Positions 28,668 to 44,849 of a stretch of DNA of 64,000 nt are shown here, one piece after another. This DNA is from Gemmatimonadota bacterium. Its GTDB lineage: Bacteria; Gemmatimonadota; Gemmatimonadetes; Gemmatimonadales; Gemmatimonadaceae. The position numbers were made by a program, and so were the translations under genes. The stretch lies in the NCBI GenBank assembly GCA_021299375.1, contig JAJTGR010000018.1, forward strand, positions 1-64,000. Reading direction: 5' to 3'. The notes beneath the pieces were generated by a model. That model made no database searches, was not told the origin of the DNA, and saw nothing but the letters and a program-made list of their open reading frames with translations. Position 1 is the first letter of the stretch, and every line of letters starts with the position of its first letter.

Positions 28668-30515
28668 GTGACGTCCTTTCTCGACCCGCGCATCCGCATG
28701 CGCGACGCCTTGCGCGAGCTGATCGACGAGACCCCGGTCGGCTGGGAGCGCCCGTCATTGTTCGTACTCCGCAACCGGCTGCTCGACCGGACGGGCAGCG
28801 ATGCCCGTCCCCTCGCCGAGTTGCTGCTCGAGGCGTTGCGTCGCGGTTGGGGTGATCGATTGCCGTCCGGGCGGCTCGACACGCCGCGCTTCGATGGCCT
28901 GGTGTCCCCGTTCGTCATGCAATGGTCGGCGGAGCGGTTCGTGCAGCCGGAGATGGCGCGATGGGCGGTGGAGTCGTGGGCCTACGCGCTGCGGCGCATT
29001 GACGAACAGCAGCTCCGGATTGCGCCGCCCCCCAAGCGGGAATCGATGGCGGCCATGGCGGCCCGCCTCAACGCTCAGGCCGCGGCATCAGGTGTGCAGG
29101 CGGCCCGGGCGGCGCGGGCGCTGGCGGCAACAGCGGCACCGGCGGCCGGAGCCGCTCGCGTAGCCGGCACCGCCACGTCACCCGCGGCGAGCCCTGGCCG
29201 GCCCCTCCTGCCCCGCAACACCGCGCGGTCGACCACGGCGGCCCCGTCGCGTTACCCGCCGGCCTATTCCCCGCGCAGCCGGGTGGCGGGCCCATCGGTC
29301 GCACCATGGATCCCGCGCGCCATGTTCGGCACGTTGGTGGCCATGGGGCTGGCCGTCGTCGTTCGGGTCGTGGTCGCCAACGGGCAAGGGCCATCGGCGA
29401 CGGAGGTGCGCGCGGCCACCACGGCGGTGACGCCATCAGCGCCGGCTGACCGCGCGCGGCCGGACGGTTCGTCCACTCCGTCCGGCACCGTTTCACCTCT
29501 GGTCTCCGCGGCAAACGTACCGGGCGAGGCCGTCACGGCGGCCGCGGCCGAGCGGCCGAACGGCAACACACCGAACGGCAACACGCCGAACGGCAACACA
29601 CCGAACGGCAGCACACCGAACGGCAGTACGCCGAGCGGCCGCGTGACGGTTGCCGAGCCGCCGGGAGGGGTTGGCACCGACGGGTCCCGCGGGTTGGTGT
29701 CGCCAGCGCTCACCGGCGGTATCGCGATTGTCGCCCCGGAGCGCCCCGGCGTACCCTCGATCACGCGAGGCCTGCTCTCCGCCGGTGCCGACTCCGCGCG
29801 CATGTTGTTTGTGCAGCCAGCGCGCCGAGCAGCCGGTGAGTCGCGCCGCATCGCGACGACCACCTCAGCCACCCCGATCACCTTTGATGAACTCCATCTC
29901 GCCGACGGCACCATCCTCCGTGGGCGGGTAGAAGTCGTGCGCGCCGGCACGGTGATCTTCCGCGACATGAAGTCGGGGCTCCGTGTGGAATACCGAAAGG
30001 ACGACATCGACGAAGTCATCACCGAGTTCGGCACTATCGTGCGCTTCCGTGCCGAGCCAGCCGTCCGGAATGCGTCTGGGGGGGCGGGCGGGCGGCCAGG
30101 CACGGCCGAGCGCGGCGTCCGTGCCAAGGGGGTGAACGGCAGCTATCGCATCCGTTACGCGGCGGCGACGGCGGTTGGCTCACCGGAATGCACCCAGGTG
30201 TGGACCCGGGCGCCGAATGCAGAGGACATCGCCGACGTGCGCCACCGTGCTGGCGACGACACCCTGAGCGTGGCGTTCCGTGGCGGCGATGTCTTTCCCA
30301 GCAACGTCGATCCCGATGGCTATTTCGCCAGCACGTTTCGCATCGTGCCGGACCAGGCCCGAACCATGACGGCGCTCACGACACGTCTGAATGGCCGCTT
30401 CACCGCCGATGGTGGCCTTGCCCTGACCGTGAACATCGTGTTCTACCGCCGACTGCGGAGCGGTGAGGTCACATGCAATGTGACCGTCAAGGCGAACGGC
30501 ACGCGGGACCGGTAA
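28668..30515 (+). CDS. uncharacterized membrane-anchored protein with low-complexity linker; paralog of the previous CDS
   Basis: N-terminal DARPLAELLLEALRRG...VQPEMARWAVESWA, TM MFGTLVAMGLAVVVRVVVA, NGNTP repeats, C-terminal domain with DPDGYF; GTG start inferred. Confidence 0.65.
   Translation: MTSFLDPRIRMRDALRELIDETPVGWERPSLFVLRNRLLDRTGSDARPLAELLLEALRRGWGDRLPSGRLDTPRFDGLVSPFVMQWSAERFVQPEMARWAVESWAYALRRIDEQQLRIAPPPKRESMAAMAARLNAQAAASGVQAARAARALAATAAPAAGAARVAGTATSPAASPGRPLLPRNTARSTTAAPSRYPPAYSPRSRVAGPSVAPWIPRAMFGTLVAMGLAVVVRVVVANGQGPSATEVRAATTAVTPSAPADRARPDGSSTPSGTVSPLVSAANVPGEAVTAAAAERPNGNTPNGNTPNGNTPNGSTPNGSTPSGRVTVAEPPGGVGTDGSRGLVSPALTGGIAIVAPERPGVPSITRGLLSAGADSARMLFVQPARRAAGESRRIATTTSATPITFDELHLADGTILRGRVEVVRAGTVIFRDMKSGLRVEYRKDDIDEVITEFGTIVRFRAEPAVRNASGGAGGRPGTAERGVRAKGVNGSYRIRYAAATAVGSPECTQVWTRAPNAEDIADVRHRAGDDTLSVAFRGGDVFPSNVDPDGYFASTFRIVPDQARTMTALTTRLNGRFTADGGLALTVNIVFYRRLRSGEVTCNVTVKANGTRDR
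29556..29645 (+). repeat. 15-bp coding tandem repeat (PNGNT/PNGST), five units plus one degenerate unit
   Basis: ccgaacggcaacaca repeated in frame at 15-nt spacing. Confidence 0.85.
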
Positions 30516-30569
30516 CGGCGAACTGCGGCATCGAGACCGGCGAAACCGACGACGGCGTCCTGTAGCACA

Positions 30570-30606
30570 ACGTGATCGGTGAACGGGGTCGCCTCATCGA
30601 TCACGT
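30570..30606. terminator. hairpin ACGTGATCG...CGATCACGT in convergent intergenic region; possible bidirectional terminator
   Basis: 9-bp perfect inverted repeat, sequence-related to the 19031 hairpin region on the opposite strand. Confidence 0.45.
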
Positions 30607-30700
30607 CGTCCCCCACGACGCCGGTGGCGGTGCCGTCGTTGCGATGACGGCGTTCCATTGACCGCGCCCCGCGGTCAGAGATCCGACAGCGAACGCGTAC

Positions 30701-31240
30701 CTACTGAATTGGCACGAACGGTGGCGCCACCGTGGGCCCGGGGCCAGGTTTGGTCTTCAGCAGGTTGTCGAAACTCTCGATCTGCGTCGGCCCGAAGCTG
30801 GTGATGGTCACCTGTTGCCTGGTCGCATCGTCGTGCAGCACGAGCCGGCCATCCGTGTAGCGAACGAGCCGGAAGGGCTCGGCATGACCGATACCGGCGG
30901 CCATGCGACTGCGGGTGAGCGCGCGCAAGGCGCCGCGCAGAAAGCCATTGCTGCCGGGAGCCAGCACGACCGCCACCGTGTTCGTGGTGGCATCGATGAC
31001 GGTGATCCCCTGATTGGGCGCATCCTCGAAGCGCAGGGCGCGCTCGACGAGAATGGTGGTGGGGACCTCACGGAACGCACCAAAACCGAGGAAGCGCGCT
31101 GATGCGGCGAGGATGAACACCGTCAGCACGAGCAAGCCGGCCATGATGAGCGCCGGCTTGGGGACCGTGAGCGGCGGGGCGCCAGGCCGTTCGCCCGGTT
31201 CCGGCTCGAAGATGATGCCGGGTTGTGGGGGCTGCGTCAT
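30701..31240 (-). CDS. puhC: photosynthetic complex assembly protein PuhC
   Basis: single N-terminal TM, RFEDAPNQGITVIDATTNTVAVVLAPGSNGFLRGALRALTRSR; position after puhB. Confidence 0.87.
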   Translation of the reverse strand: MTQPPQPGIIFEPEPGERPGAPPLTVPKPALIMAGLLVLTVFILAASARFLGFGAFREVPTTILVERALRFEDAPNQGITVIDATTNTVAVVLAPGSNGFLRGALRALTRSRMAAGIGHAEPFRLVRYTDGRLVLHDDATRQQVTITSFGPTQIESFDNLLKTKPGPGPTVAPPFVPIQ

Positions 31241-31242
31241 GG

Positions 31243-31902
31243 TCAGGCTCCGGCGTGCGCGGGCATGGCCATGGCCCCGCCACGCGCGCCGCTCAGCCGC
31301 TCGATGCGCGTGTCAGCGTCCGCGGCGTCGGCCACGGCCTTGGAGAGGATCTCCGCCACCCGGCGCGGCTCGTCGAGCCCGCGAAGCACCGGCTCCGGCT
31401 GGGTGAACCGGAAGACACGGCAGTGCGGCCAGAGCGCGATGTACGCGATGCGGTTGCCCTTGCTGAGGGAGAGCAGCACCTGCCCCGAACCGTCCCGGAA
31501 CGTCCGGAGGCCCGCCGACTCGATGAGCCGGAACGGAATGTTGATCGACATGGGGAACACCATGCCGATGCGCAGCACCACCCGCTGCGTCGTGATGGCG
31601 TACCAGGTCGTGACCGATACGACCCGCGAGAGGCCCAGCACGATGAGCATCGTGAAGACGGCGAGCGACACACGCACGACCGCGCTTGCCACGTAGGTCT
31701 CGCTTCCGGGCGCGTGCTCGGTCGACACGGCCCAGATCGCGAGCATGGCTGCGAAGTAGGCCACGAAGAGTCGCCAGTGAAACACGTGGGTCGCCACGGC
31801 CCGCATGGACGGAGCCCCCTCCCACAGCAACCGCTCACCAGCCGGCAGCGGGTGCGGTACGCCGCGAATGAACTGCGGCGTACCGTCGACCACGTCACTC
31901 AT
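31243..31902 (-). CDS. puhB: photosynthetic complex assembly protein PuhB (PH-domain membrane protein)
   Basis: GVPHPLPAGERLLWEGAPSMRAVATHVFHWRLFVAYF; YAITTQRVVLRIGMVFPMSINIPFRLI. Confidence 0.9.
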   Translation of the reverse strand: MSDVVDGTPQFIRGVPHPLPAGERLLWEGAPSMRAVATHVFHWRLFVAYFAAMLAIWAVSTEHAPGSETYVASAVVRVSLAVFTMLIVLGLSRVVSVTTWYAITTQRVVLRIGMVFPMSINIPFRLIESAGLRTFRDGSGQVLLSLSKGNRIAYIALWPHCRVFRFTQPEPVLRGLDEPRRVAEILSKAVADAADADTRIERLSGARGGAMAMPAHAGA

Positions 31903-32444
31903 ATGATCGGCTCGCCCCGACCCGGCATGGCGTACAGGTGACCACCCGCGTAGTAGGCGCAGATCCGATCCTCCTCGAGGAGCGTGATCTGGTCGTCGCG
32001 CCTGGTCACCGGCACGTTCGCGAACTGCGCCGCCGTGATGGACTTCACCAGGAGCTTGTCATTGCCCCAGAGTCCGAAGTTCGGCCACTGCACATACCCG
32101 GCGGGCAGCAGGACGCGGCGTTCGCTGCCCACCAACTGCACTTCGTAGTAGCTCACCTGCGGCTCCGAGCGATTCACCCACAGGTCGACGACGATGCCCG
32201 CCGTTTCCTTGTCGGCGGCCACCACCGGCAGGCCCCGCGGATCGGGGTCGCCCTTGGCGATCGAGAACGCCGGATCGAGCCGCATGGGGACGATCTTGTT
32301 CGCACCGTGGTAGGTGAGATCGGGCTCGTCGCGGCGATCGGTGGCCCACGCGGCGGGACCGACGCCGTCGATCATGGGGTCGCCGGTCGGGATGATCGGC
32401 GAGCCATTGTAGTTGTCAGCCGGGACGAACGTGACGTCGGACAT
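31899..32444 (-). CDS. puhA: reaction center subunit H, cytoplasmic domain (second part of split PuhA)
   Basis: PTGDPMIDGVGPAAWATDRRDEPDLTYHGANKIVPMR...GDPDPRGLPVVAADKETAGIVVDLWVNRSE. Confidence 0.9.
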   Translation of the reverse strand: MSDVTFVPADNYNGSPIIPTGDPMIDGVGPAAWATDRRDEPDLTYHGANKIVPMRLDPAFSIAKGDPDPRGLPVVAADKETAGIVVDLWVNRSEPQVSYYEVQLVGSERRVLLPAGYVQWPNFGLWGNDKLLVKSITAAQFANVPVTRRDDQITLLEEDRICAYYAGGHLYAMPGRGEPII

Positions 32445-32647
32445 CAGTGAGCCCCCTCGCCGCCGTGCGGCCGATGCAGATAGGTCTTCTTTTCCCCCGG
32501 CTTCGGCCAGCCTTCGCGCGGGCCCTGCGGGGATTCGAGCGGATACCCTTCACGCTTGTCTTCGCGGCGGAGATAGATGATCAGGCCGAAGAAGAACAGC
32601 CAGAATGCGTAGAGCGCGATCTGGGCACCATCGATGTACTCCATCAT
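32444..32647 (-). CDS. puhA: reaction center subunit H, transmembrane/linker part (first part of split PuhA)
   Basis: [37 protein letters not shown]...[21 protein letters not shown] overlap with the downstream ORF. Confidence 0.88.
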   Translation of the reverse strand: MMEYIDGAQIALYAFWLFFFGLIIYLRREDKREGYPLESPQGPREGWPKPGEKKTYLHRPHGGEGAH

Positions 32648-32676
32648 GAGACGACTCCGGTGCGGAGGGTAACCGG

Positions 32677-34122
32677 TCAGGCCGGGATATCAGCAAGACC
32701 GAACGGACGAGAAGAATCTACTGCTTCCGGCGCGATCGTGCGGCGCCCCAGTGTGCCGAGGGCGACAAGCGTCGCGAACAACACCACGATCTCCAGCACG
32801 TACACCACGGTGTAGGGGGCCGCTGCGCTAGTGATCGCGCCCCCGAAGCTCTGGGTGGCGACCAGATGCGACATCCAGTCCTTGGCGACTCCGCTGACCG
32901 CGAACGACAGCCCCTCGGCCGTGGCGAAGACCGCCCCCCACGCCCCGAGCGCGATGCCGTGCTGGGACGCGTCGCGAATGCCCATGGCATACGACAAGGT
33001 GCCCACGCCGAAGAGCCCCTCGCCAAAGCCGATCATCATGACGCCGACCCGGAACAGGAATGCCGAGGTCAACACGCTCGCGGTCGCGATCAGCCCAAAC
33101 CCCACAATACCGACGATCGCCCCCTGAATGGCGAGCTTCACCGGGTCGTTCACGGTGCGCATCACGTTCGCCGACCATGCGAAGGCGATCACCGCACCGA
33201 ACGCCATGATGGCGGTGAGCGCCGTGGTCTCCGCGACCGTGAACTTCAGGATCTCTCCCCCATACGGTTCGAGCAGCACGTCCTGCAGGTTGAAGGCGAA
33301 GAACCCGAGCCCGGAGGCCACCAGCAGGCGTACCGCCTGGCCGCCCTCGGCGAAGGTTCGCCAGGCATCCCGGAAGAGGGGACGGCGCTCGCCCTTCTTG
33401 TACTCCACCACGCCGCGCACCCGCGCTTCCTGCTTCCACAGCGAGAACGCGTTGCACACCACGGTGAACACCGCCGTGCCCTGAATGACCTGGATGAGCC
33501 GGAGCGGCGTGAAGTCCTGCAGCAACCGCTCCAGGACCAGTGCGCTCATGAGGGTCCCGGTGAGCATCATGAGGTACATGAGGGCAATCACGCGCGGGCG
33601 CTTCTCCTCATCCACGATGTCCGTGGCGAGGGCGAGCCCCGCCGTCTGCGTGGTGTGCGCCCCGGCACCGACGAGCAGGAACGCGAGCCCCGTCCCGGCA
33701 TAGGCGACCCAGAGCGGCGCCCGCCCCCCACCCTCCGAAAGGACCAGCAGGGCGAACGGCATGATGGCCAACCCGCCGAACTGCATCTGGGTGCCAAGCC
33801 AGAGATAGGGCACCCGCTTCCAGCCGAGAATGCTCTTGTGCGTGTCCGACTTGAATCCGACCAGCGCGCGGAACGGAGCAACGAGCAGCGGGATCGCCAG
33901 CATGATCGCCACGAGCGACGCCGGCACCTTGAGCTCCAGAATCATTACGCGGTTAAGGGTGCCGACAAACAGCGTCTGCACCATCCCCACCGACAGCTGG
34001 AAGAGCGCCAGCCGCATCAGGCGGGACAGCGGGACGTCGGTGGTGGAGACGTCCGAGAACGGCAACCACTGCGTGTTGACGTTGCGCCACACGTTGATCA
34101 ACCGCTCGGAGGAAGAGGCCAT
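32677..34122 (-). CDS. lhaA: PucC/LhaA-family MFS transporter (LH1 assembly)
   Basis: [67 protein letters not shown] at 34122 inferred. Confidence 0.88.
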   Translation of the reverse strand: MASSSERLINVWRNVNTQWLPFSDVSTTDVPLSRLMRLALFQLSVGMVQTLFVGTLNRVMILELKVPASLVAIMLAIPLLVAPFRALVGFKSDTHKSILGWKRVPYLWLGTQMQFGGLAIMPFALLVLSEGGGRAPLWVAYAGTGLAFLLVGAGAHTTQTAGLALATDIVDEEKRPRVIALMYLMMLTGTLMSALVLERLLQDFTPLRLIQVIQGTAVFTVVCNAFSLWKQEARVRGVVEYKKGERRPLFRDAWRTFAEGGQAVRLLVASGLGFFAFNLQDVLLEPYGGEILKFTVAETTALTAIMAFGAVIAFAWSANVMRTVNDPVKLAIQGAIVGIVGFGLIATASVLTSAFLFRVGVMMIGFGEGLFGVGTLSYAMGIRDASQHGIALGAWGAVFATAEGLSFAVSGVAKDWMSHLVATQSFGGAITSAAAPYTVVYVLEIVVLFATLVALGTLGRRTIAPEAVDSSRPFGLADIPA

Positions 34123-34145
34123 CGGGGCTCCGGGGCGGGCCGGGG

Positions 34146-35231
34146 TTACCAGACCGGCTGCATGCGCACATCCGCCGGCAGGGGCTGCCGGTGGGGGCGC
34201 CGCAGGAACAGCCGCACAAACGTCAGGCCATTCGCGACCTTGAGGCCGGTGACCGTGACCTTGGCGAGGAAACCGCCCTTCGCCTCCGCCTTCCGCATCG
34301 CGTCGGTGTTGCGCCACATGGTGTCCATCAACTCCCAGAATGCCTCGCTCTCGGTGTCAATCGTATCCGGGAAAACCTGACGGCTGATATGGTTGGTCAG
34401 CTTGATCACCTGCCGGTCGTATTCGTCGACGTTCATGCCCATGAAGTCGAAGAAGGGCTTCCGGGCGTGGTCACGCACGTACATGGTGCAGAACACGGCG
34501 AGCAGGAAGAAGCGGATCCAGAGCTTGTTCACGCCTTCGAGGAACTCCGGGTTGGAGCGCATCAGCACCGCGAACGCCTCGCCGTGGCGGAACTCGTCGA
34601 GACACCAGTTCTCGAACCATTTGAAGATCGGGTGGAAGCGCCGGTCCGGCTGCTTCTCGAAGTTCCGGTAGATCGTGACGTAGCGCGCGTAGCCGATCTT
34701 CTCCGACAGGTACGTGGCGTAGTAGATGAACTTGGGCTGGAAGTACGTGTACTTCTTGGCCTTGGTGAGAAAGCTGAGGTCGACCGCCACGTTGAAGTCA
34801 TTCAGCGTGTGGTTGATGAACCCGGCGTGACGCCCCTCGTCGCGGCTCATGAAGCCGAACAGTTCGCGAACCTCGGGGTTCTTGATGCGCTTCTTGATCT
34901 CGGCGTAGAGAATGCAGCCGGAAAACTCGGCCGTCACGGACGATGTGAGGAACTCGACGAACTGCTCGCGCAGCGCCGGGTCCATGGTCGAGAAGTCGGC
35001 GTCGAACTCCGCATTCCGCTTGAAGTGATCCTTGTTCGGATCGCGCCGGAACTCGGCCAGGATGTCGTCCCACATCTGCCGATTCTCCGGCGTGATGCGG
35101 AGCGCGTCGATCTCGGCAAAGTTCGTGGTATAGAAGCGCGGGTTCAGGATCGCATCCTGCTGCGCCGCCTTCGTGGTCTCGTTCACCGGCTTCATCGCCC
35201 GGACCGGGACGCTCGTTTCAGTCGAATACAT
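34146..35231 (-). CDS. acsF: Mg-protoporphyrin IX monomethyl ester (oxidative) cyclase, aerobic AcsF
   Basis: NPRFYTTNFAEID, FSGCILYAEIKKRI, SRDEGRHAGFINHTLND, FENWCLDEFRHGEAF di-iron ligands. Confidence 0.96.
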   Translation of the reverse strand: MYSTETSVPVRAMKPVNETTKAAQQDAILNPRFYTTNFAEIDALRITPENRQMWDDILAEFRRDPNKDHFKRNAEFDADFSTMDPALREQFVEFLTSSVTAEFSGCILYAEIKKRIKNPEVRELFGFMSRDEGRHAGFINHTLNDFNVAVDLSFLTKAKKYTYFQPKFIYYATYLSEKIGYARYVTIYRNFEKQPDRRFHPIFKWFENWCLDEFRHGEAFAVLMRSNPEFLEGVNKLWIRFFLLAVFCTMYVRDHARKPFFDFMGMNVDEYDRQVIKLTNHISRQVFPDTIDTESEAFWELMDTMWRNTDAMRKAEAKGGFLAKVTVTGLKVANGLTFVRLFLRRPHRQPLPADVRMQPVW

Positions 35232-35241
35232 GTGCGTGCTC

Positions 35242-35574
35242 TCAGCCTTCGAAGCCGACTTCGTAGAGTTCGTGGATCTCAGTGCCGCCGGTCAGCTTGA
35301 CGATCTGGCGCTTGAGCCAGCTCGCGCGCTTCACTTCGGCGCTTGACTCGAACGTGGTGGTGGTGCCAAAGGCGATCCGACTCGGCGCGTTGCGCACCAG
35401 CACCTCGTCACCCGGATCGACCTCGACTCCCTTGAGGTCCACGTGGGCGTGGAAGTGGTCGTGCGTCATCTCCAGGTCCACCGTGCAGGGGACCTCGCTG
35501 CGCCGCGACCTCACGTACCACGCTCCGACCCCGACCACCACGAGGCCGGCCACGCTCCAACCCATCCCATCCAT
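35242..35574 (-). CDS. small single-TM protein of unknown function within the puh-bch operon
   Basis: MDGMGWSVAGLVVVGVGAWYVRSRRSEVPCTVDLEMTHDHFHAHVDLKGVEVDPGDEVLVRNAPSRIAFG; co-directional between acsF and bchM. Confidence 0.65.
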   Translation of the reverse strand: MDGMGWSVAGLVVVGVGAWYVRSRRSEVPCTVDLEMTHDHFHAHVDLKGVEVDPGDEVLVRNAPSRIAFGTTTTFESSAEVKRASWLKRQIVKLTGGTEIHELYEVGFEG

Positions 35575-35595
35575 GCTGCGTCCTCCTGAGGGCAA

Positions 35596-36401
35596 TCAGC
35601 GGCGCGGGGCGCCCGTCGCGCCCAGCGATGCATTCTGCAACGTGATGGCCAGCGAGCGATAGAACCCGGACTCGATCAGCCGAGTGCCGACCATTCCCCA
35701 CGTGTCAAGCTGCGGGGCGGCCCCGAACGCTTTCCGGAACGCCCGCGTCGACACCGGGACGATCGACGGTGCGCGGTCCGACCGCGGGAACAGCTTGCCG
35801 ACCGCCCGCATCAACGCCAGCAGGGGTGTCCGCGGCGCCACCGTGATGACCATGCGCTCCCGCACGCGGGGGGCCAGGGTCGAGAGGGCCGCGATCATCT
35901 CCGGCAACTCGTAGTGGATGATCGAGTCCATCGCAATGACGTAGTCGAAGGTGCCCAGCGACGGATCGAGCATGTCCCCCGAGCGAAAATCGATGTCGTA
36001 AACGCCTGCCTGCTCGGCGCGCTCCCGGGCGTGCTCTACCAGCGTCGGTGACAGGTCGATGGCCACGACCTCGGCGCCCCGCAACGCCAACTCGATCGAC
36101 GCCGTACCCGTTCCGCAGCCGGCGTCGAGGACGCGCTTGCCATGCAATTCCGGGGGGAGCCACGACAGCAGCGTCTCGCGCATGCGGTCGCGCCCCGCGC
36201 GTACCGACGCGCGCACCCTGGATACCGGCGCATCGGACGTCAGGGCCTTCCAGGCATCGGCCGCCGTCCGGTCGAAGTACTCCCCGATCCAGGCCCGCCG
36301 CTCGCGGTACGACACCGATGCGGCGTGCGAACCCCCAAGCGGCGTTCCCTCGAACGACGGACCTGGAATCGGGGAGTGTTCCTGTGTGGTCGTGGCGGCC
36401 A

Positions 36402-36402
<1 letters not shown>
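35596..36402 (-). CDS. bchM: Mg-protoporphyrin O-methyltransferase
   Basis: RVLDAGCGTGTASIELALRGAEVVAIDLSPTLVEHA; YVIAMDSIIHYE; location next to bchL. Confidence 0.92.
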
Positions 36403-41134
<4,732 letters not shown>

Positions 41135-41145
<11 letters not shown>

Positions 41146-42820
41146 AGTACGCCTTGGCATCGTACAAGGTGTCCACGGTGATCTCGGTGATCCCGTGTTC
41201 GAGCGCGTACTTCTCCGTGTTGCGGCGCGCCTTGCCTCGCACGAAGAAGGGGATCTTCTTGAGTTCCGCCTCGGCGAGTGGGAGCCAACGCGACACGACG
41301 GGCTCCGCCAGCGACGACACCACGGCGACCAGCTCCTCGCCTTCCTCCTCGGCGAGCCCCACCGCGCTGGCGGCCTCCGGAACCGCCTCACTGGCGAGCG
41401 CAGCGTGGTTGCTCGCCGCCTTCGGCGCGGTGCTGTGGAGGTGCGACGGGGCCGCGCCATCGCCGAACTCGAAGTCGTCACGGAACATGTGCAGCAGGTG
41501 TTCCTCGAGCCCCATCATCAACGGATGCACCCACGTGTCGAAGATCACGTTGGCGCCTTCGAAGCCCATCTGCGGCGAATGCCGCGCCGGTACGTCCTGC
41601 ACATGGATGGGCGCCGAAATCACGGCGCACGGCACCCCGAGTCGCTTGGCGATGTGCCGCTCCATCTGCGTGCCGAGCACGAGTTCCGGCGCCAACTCGC
41701 CGACCCGTTGTTCCACCGCCAGGTAATCGTCGCTGATCAGCGCCTCAACGCCGATCTGCGCGGCGTATTCGCGGACCGGCTTCGCGAGCTCCCGCGAGTA
41801 GGTGCCGATGCCCACGACCGTAAAGCCGAGTTCGTCCTTCGCGATGCGCGCCGCGGCAAGCACGTGTGTGGCATCGCCGAAGACGAACACCCGCTTGCCG
41901 GTGAGGTACGTCGAGTCGACCGAGCGCGAATACCAGGGGAGCAGCGACCGGCTGGCATCGACCTGCGCCGTGCCGGCCCGTTCGTGCTCGAGCAGCGGCT
42001 GCACGTCGAGCCCCGTCACCCGCCCCACCTCTTCGACGAACTCGCGCGTGGCCAGTACGCCGATCGGCACCGTCCGCACGATGGGCATGCGAAAGGTCTT
42101 CTCGAGCCAGCGGGCCGTGGTGTCGGCGACTTCGGGGTAGAGGCAGATGGTGAAGTCCGCCTCGGGGATGCGCCGGAGGTCCGCCACGGTGGCGTGAAGC
42201 GGCGCACACACGTGCACATCGACGCCGAGGTCGTGCAGCAGCCTGGTGACTTCCCGCACATCATCGCGATTGCGGAAGCCGAGCGCCGTGGCGCCCAGCA
42301 GGTTCGCCCGTGGTCGCCGCCCTTCTCGCGCACACCGCTCGCCCACCGGCTCGCGGGTGGTGCCCGGCGGCGGCGCCTGAGGCAGCAGCAGCGTACGCAC
42401 GAGGTGATAGAACGTTTCGCTGGCGCCCCAGTTCTCCTTCTTGCTGTACGCGGGCAATTCGAGCGGCACCACCGGCACCGGCAGCGACATGCCCTGCGCC
42501 AGCGACCCGGGCTGATCCTGAATCAGCTCGGCGGTGCACGACTCCCCCACGAGGAGGGCGTCGGGCTGGAAGCGTTCGTAGGCATCACGTACCGACTGTT
42601 TCACCAGCTCCGCGGTGTCACCACCGAGGTCGCGCGCCTGGAAGGTGGTATAGGTGACCGGCGGGCGGCGGTCCCGCCGCTCGATCATGGTGAACAGCAG
42701 ATCGGCGTACGTGTCGCCCTGTGGGGCGTGCAGCACGTAGTGCACCCCCTTCATGGATGTCGCGATACGCATGGCCCCGACATGCGGCGGGCCTTCGTAG
42801 GTCCAGAGCGTCAGTTCCAT
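41135..42820 (-). CDS. bchB: light-independent protochlorophyllide reductase subunit B
   Basis: [60 protein letters not shown]. Confidence 0.97.
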
Positions 42821-42827
42821 GGTCGCC

Positions 42828-44650
<1,823 letters not shown>

Positions 44651-44691
44651 CTCGCCTTCTCTTCCGGGGGTTCGCTGCCCAGATGTGTTCG

Positions 44692-44720
44692 ATGCTACGG
44701 GTGGGACCCGAGGTTGTCAA
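44692..44720 (-). promoter_or_regulatory. candidate bchF promoter (minus) TTGACA-17-TAGCAT
   Basis: minus-strand TTGACA at 44715-44720, 17-nt spacer, TAGCAT at 44692-44697. Confidence 0.55.
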
Positions 44721-44749
44721 GAACAGTTGACGTACACCTTTCTTGACAA
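44714..44749. promoter_or_regulatory. inverted repeat TTGTCAAGAA-N16-TTCTTGACAA holding PpsR-type near-match CGTACACCTTTCTTGACA (44731-44748)
   Basis: 10-bp perfect inverted repeat between divergent bchF and ppaA; reverse complement TGTCAAGAAAGGTGTACG resembles the crtF box TGTCAAGAAAAGTGTACA. Confidence 0.65.
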
Positions 44750-44771
44750 CGGGACCCGACCGGGTCATACT
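44743..44771 (+). promoter_or_regulatory. candidate ppaA-ppsR promoter TTGACA-17-CATACT
   Basis: TTGACA 44743-44748 and CATACT 44766-44771. Confidence 0.5.
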
Positions 44772-44849
44772 CGCCGAGGTGCCGCCGGCGGGCGTCCCTG
44801 CCCCGCGCCATCTCATCACTTGCCATTGCGCCAAGGAGACCCCGCGGCC

